64,000 nt of DNA from JAKPAM01 sp047601745 (lineage in GTDB: Bacteria > Pseudomonadota > Gammaproteobacteria > Burkholderiales > Burkholderiaceae_E), in assembly GCA_047601745.1 (NCBI GenBank), contig JASGIS010000001.1, positions 3,658,001-3,722,000 of the forward strand, in the 5' to 3' direction. The notes beneath the pieces are model-generated. The model made no database searches. It was given only the letters and a program-made list of their open reading frames with translations, and was not told where the DNA came from. Both the position numbers and the translations under genes were made by a program. This document shows, in pieces, positions 61,462 to 64,000 of the stretch (within the stretch, counting starts at the first letter, position 1; every line of letters starts with the position of its first letter).

Positions 61462-62643
61462 TCAGCCCACGTCGACCGGCCAGCGATCGGTCGCGAGCCG
61501 GCGGCCGAGCCCGCGCAGGAAATCCACGCACAGGTCCAGTTGCCCGACCTCGACGAACTCGTCGGCCTGGTGCGCGACGGCGATCTGGCCGGGGCCGCAG
61601 ATCACGGTCTGCACGCCGATCTGCTGCAGCATGCCGGCCTCGGTGCCGAAGCTGACGCGGCCGAACTCGCGATGCGCGCACAGCGGCCGCAGCGTGTCGG
61701 CCAGGTGGCGATTGCCGCGCTCGTCGAGTCCCGGCGCGTCCAGCACCTCGTCGATGCGGATGTCGACGTCCGGGAAACGCGCGCGCAGCGGCGCCAGCAG
61801 CGTCCGTCGGCAATGCTCGCGCACCGACGCGACGACATCGGCCGCACGCACGCCGGGCAACGCGCGCACCTCGAACACGAAGTCGCATTCGCGGGCCGTG
61901 ATGTTGTGCGCGGTGCCGCCTCGGATCTGGCCGACGTGGACGCTGGTGTGCGCGAACTCGAAACCGTCGTGGCGCTCGGCCTCGTTGAGGCGGCGCTGCA
62001 GGCCGTTCAGGAACACGATGACCTCGGCCGCCAGTTCGACGGCCGACACGCCCTGGTCGCGCAGCGACGAGTGCACGCCGTGGCCGGTCACGTGGCAGCG
62101 ATAGATCGCCGCGCCCTTGTTGGCGACGACGATCTGCATCGATGTCGGCTCGCCGATCACGCAGGCGGCCGGCCTGACCGGCGCCTGCGCCAGATGCGCG
62201 GCCAGCAGCCGCATCCCGTGCATGTCGGTTTCTTCGTTGTACGACAGCGCCAGATGCACGGGGCTCTTCAGCGGCAGCGCCGCGAACTCGGGCGCCAGCG
62301 CGGTGAAGCAGGCGATGAACGCCTTCATGTCGGCCGAGCCGCGACCGTACAGATTGTCGCCGCGCGGGGTCAGCGTGAACGGGTCGCTGAGCCAGGTCTC
62401 GCCGGCGACCGGCACGACGTCGGAGTGTCCCGACAGCATCACCCCGGGCACGTCGGCCGGCCCGATCGTCGCGAACAGGTTGGCCTTGCCCGGTTCGTCG
62501 CCGCTCTGCACGAAGGCCTTGACGCCGAGCCCGTCGAGCCGGTCGGCGACCCAGTCGATCAGCTCGACGTTGCTGCGGCTGCTGGTGGTGTCGAAGGCCA
62601 CCAGCGTTCGCAGCGTGTCGATGACGTCGGATCGGGCAATCAC
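61462..62643 (-). CDS. argE: Acetylornithine deacetylase / M20 peptidase family
   Basis: A 393-residue M20 metalloenzyme. LSGHSDVVPV and the later YGRGSADMKAF provide metal ligands, ALSYNEETDMHGMR has the catalytic Glu, and NITARECDFVFEVR and HQADEFVEVGQL complete the ArgE pattern. It removes acetyl from N-acetylornithine in arginine synthesis; because arginine genes are not near, a related amide hydrolase is possible. GTG 62643 is preferred for its AGGAGAG ribosome site; longer frames into the upstream gap are unlikely. Confidence 0.88.
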   Translation of the reverse strand: MIARSDVIDTLRTLVAFDTTSSRSNVELIDWVADRLDGLGVKAFVQSGDEPGKANLFATIGPADVPGVMLSGHSDVVPVAGETWLSDPFTLTPRGDNLYGRGSADMKAFIACFTALAPEFAALPLKSPVHLALSYNEETDMHGMRLLAAHLAQAPVRPAACVIGEPTSMQIVVANKGAAIYRCHVTGHGVHSSLRDQGVSAVELAAEVIVFLNGLQRRLNEAERHDGFEFAHTSVHVGQIRGGTAHNITARECDFVFEVRALPGVRAADVVASVREHCRRTLLAPLRARFPDVDIRIDEVLDAPGLDERGNRHLADTLRPLCAHREFGRVSFGTEAGMLQQIGVQTVICGPGQIAVAHQADEFVEVGQLDLCVDFLRGLGRRLATDRWPVDVG

Positions 62644-62683
62644 GGGGCTCTCCTGTTCGCGATGGGCCGGCGTGCGCCGGGCC

Positions 62684-63358
62684 TCAGCTTCGTCGCAGCG
62701 CGGTCGCCGCCCGCGCCAGGTCGGTGATCCGGTCCCAATGGCCGCCGGTGACCGCATCGGACGGCGTGATCCACGATCCGCCGACCGCGACGACGTTGGG
62801 CAGCGCCAGATACGCGGGCGCGGACGCCGCGTCGACGCCGCCGGTCGGACAGAAGCGCGCGTCCGGAAACGGTCCTGCCAGCGCCTTGAGCATCGCGATG
62901 CCGCCGGCCACCGAGGCCGGGAACAGCTTCATCACGCCGATGCCGACGTTCTGCGCGCGCATCACCTCGGACGGCGTCATGACGCCCGGCACGAACGCGA
63001 TGTCGTGGTCGGCGGCCGCCATCACCAGCGATTCGTCGAATCCGGGCGAGAACGCGAAGCGCGCGCCGGCGGCCTTGACCGCGGCCATGTCCTTCGGGCT
63101 GGTCACCGTGCCGGCGCCGATCAGCACGTCGGGCACCTCGGCCGCGGCGCGCCGGATCGACTCGAGCCCGGCCGCCGTGCGCAGCGTGATCTCGAGGATG
63201 CGCACGCCGCCCGCCGCGCAGGCCCGGGCCAGCGGGACCGCGTGTTCGGGGTCGTCGAGCACGATCACCGGAATCGCGGGCGCGCAATCGGGCGTGCGTT
63301 CCAGGTACTCGAGCAGCAGGGATGGCGAGGCCGGGGAGGTCGTGTCGGTGCTGGTCAC
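62684..63358 (-). CDS. eda: KDPG/KHG aldolase
   Basis: A 224-residue aldolase of the Eda family. IPVIVLDDPEHAVPLARACAAGGVRILEITLRT opens the TIM barrel, the substrate Glu is in EITLRT, GAGTVTSPKDMAAVKAAGARFAFSPGF follows, and the Schiff-base Lys is in VMKLFPAS. It cleaves 2-keto-3-deoxy-6-phosphogluconate to pyruvate and glyceraldehyde 3-phosphate, or 4-hydroxy-2-oxoglutarate. GTG 63358 gives a family-like start, but no ribosome site confirms it. It is divergent from the matching kinase. Confidence 0.92.
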   Translation of the reverse strand: MTSTDTTSPASPSLLLEYLERTPDCAPAIPVIVLDDPEHAVPLARACAAGGVRILEITLRTAAGLESIRRAAAEVPDVLIGAGTVTSPKDMAAVKAAGARFAFSPGFDESLVMAAADHDIAFVPGVMTPSEVMRAQNVGIGVMKLFPASVAGGIAMLKALAGPFPDARFCPTGGVDAASAPAYLALPNVVAVGGSWITPSDAVTGGHWDRITDLARAATALRRS

Positions 63359-63455
63359 GTCGGGGTCCGCGGACGGGCTGGGAGTGTGTCCGAGCTTAGC
63401 ATCGTCCGCGGCCGGTGTCGCCCGTCGCGGGGCCGGCGATCGACCGCGGTCCGGC

Positions 63456-63461
63456 GATAAT
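63456..63461 (+). promoter_or_regulatory. Candidate -10 box for kdgK
   Basis: GATAAT 45 nt before the kdgK ATG, in the 148-bp gap with divergent eda. Confidence 0.35.
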
Positions 63462-63506
63462 GCGCGCAACGAATCGCGCCCCGCGCAACGAAAGGAGACG
63501 GCCAGC

Positions 63507-64000
63507 ATGGATATCGTCGCTATCGGCGAACCGATGATCGAGTTCAACCAACGGCCCGGCACGTCGCTGTATCTGCAGGGGTTCGGCGGCGACACCTCCA
63601 ACTTCTCGTGCGCGGCGGCCCGCGTCGGCGCGCGCGTCGGCGTCCTGACCCGGATCGGCGCCGACGAGTTCGGCGACCAGTTGCTGGCCCTGTGGCGGCG
63701 CGAGAACGTCGACGCCTCGGCGGTCGAGCGCGACCCCGACGCGCCGACCGGTCTGTACTTCGTCAGCCACGGTCCCGACGGCCACCGCTTCGCGTATCGC
63801 CGAGCGGGTTCGGCGGCGAGCCGGATGAAACCGTCGCCGGCGTTCGACGAACGGGTGGCCGCGGCCCGATGGCTGCACGTATCGGGCGTCTCGCAGGCGA
63901 TCAGCGACAGCGCCTGCGATACCGTGTTCGCCGCGCTGGCCTGCGCGCGCGCGCATCGCGTGCCGGTCAGCTACGACCTGAACTTCCGGCCGCGGCTATG
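63507..64000 (+). CDS. kdgK: 2-dehydro-3-deoxygluconokinase (PfkB family), cut by window end
   Basis: The first 164 residues of a PfkB-family sugar kinase: MDIVAIGEPMIEFN, GFGGDTSNFSCAAARVGARVGVLTRIGADEFGD (the PfkB N-terminal signature) and SYDLNFRPRL. It should phosphorylate 2-keto-3-deoxygluconate to KDPG, the substrate of the Eda aldolase encoded divergently. The strong AAGGAGA ribosome site supports ATG 63507. The ATP-binding C-terminal half is outside the window. Confidence 0.9.
   Translation, partial: MDIVAIGEPMIEFNQRPGTSLYLQGFGGDTSNFSCAAARVGARVGVLTRIGADEFGDQLLALWRRENVDASAVERDPDAPTGLYFVSHGPDGHRFAYRRAGSAASRMKPSPAFDERVAAARWLHVSGVSQAISDSACDTVFAALACARAHRVPVSYDLNFRPRL

Overview
The window is 64 kb of very GC-rich chromosome, by eye about 70% G+C with strong G/C in third codon positions. 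It looks like a betaproteobacterium of the order Burkholderiales. Pointers to this are a TctABC transporter with a Bug/TctC binding protein, a CaiB-type CoA-transferase, the pepA-holC arrangement divergent from lptFG, and a CysB-like LysR regulator. The family cannot be named from sequence reading alone. Most of the content is chromosomal housekeeping, with one clearly atypical gene in the middle.

Layout: 1-7.2 kb, minus strand, holds the start of glnS, an FKBP isomerase, a beta-hydroxyacid dehydrogenase, a TraB/GumN lipoprotein, tctA-tctB-tctC and a CoA-transferase. 7.4-13.5 kb, plus strand, holds alaS, an MFS carrier, a split chromate transporter, a NUDIX hydrolase and a TusA-like protein. 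13.5-25.6 kb, minus strand, holds valS and a seven-gene chain marR-OM factor-emrA-emrB-pqiA-pqiB-pqiC in which every junction overlaps. 25.7-33.7 kb holds a 9-bp minisatellite, a DUF2486-like gene, holC, pepA, divergent lptF-lptG, a possible small RNA, a CysB-like regulator, a ketopantoate-reductase-family gene and tRNA-Ala(CGC).

34.1-38.7 kb is the standout. One uninterrupted 1532-residue gene of visibly lower GC encodes a complete carboxylic acid reductase (adenylation, carrier and reductase domains) fused in frame to a complete YahK-type zinc alcohol dehydrogenase. As built, it should take a carboxylic acid through the aldehyde to the primary alcohol on one polypeptide. It sits alone after the tRNA gene, has its own intrinsic terminator, and has a leader carrying a direct repeat and a perfect palindrome.

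39-51.4 kb holds a periplasmic-binding-protein/diguanylate-cyclase pair, serine acetyltransferase, an XRE regulator, a gamma-glutamyltransferase-family enzyme, a TerC protein, a PagP-like barrel, a DUF4198 protein, a thioesterase, an acyl-CoA synthetase and a LOG protein. 51.5-59 kb, minus strand, is a complete System I cytochrome c maturation operon in the order ccmI-A-B-C-D-E-F-G-H. 59.2-64 kb holds a zinc metallopeptidase coupled to fdhD, argE-like deacetylase, and divergent eda and kdgK (cut by the window end).

Across the window, tandem repeats with periods of 9, 10, about 13, 18 and 35 bp sit between genes or extend into poorly conserved protein termini. Gene pairs very often overlap by ATGA, GTGA, TTGA or TGATG, so translational coupling is the rule.
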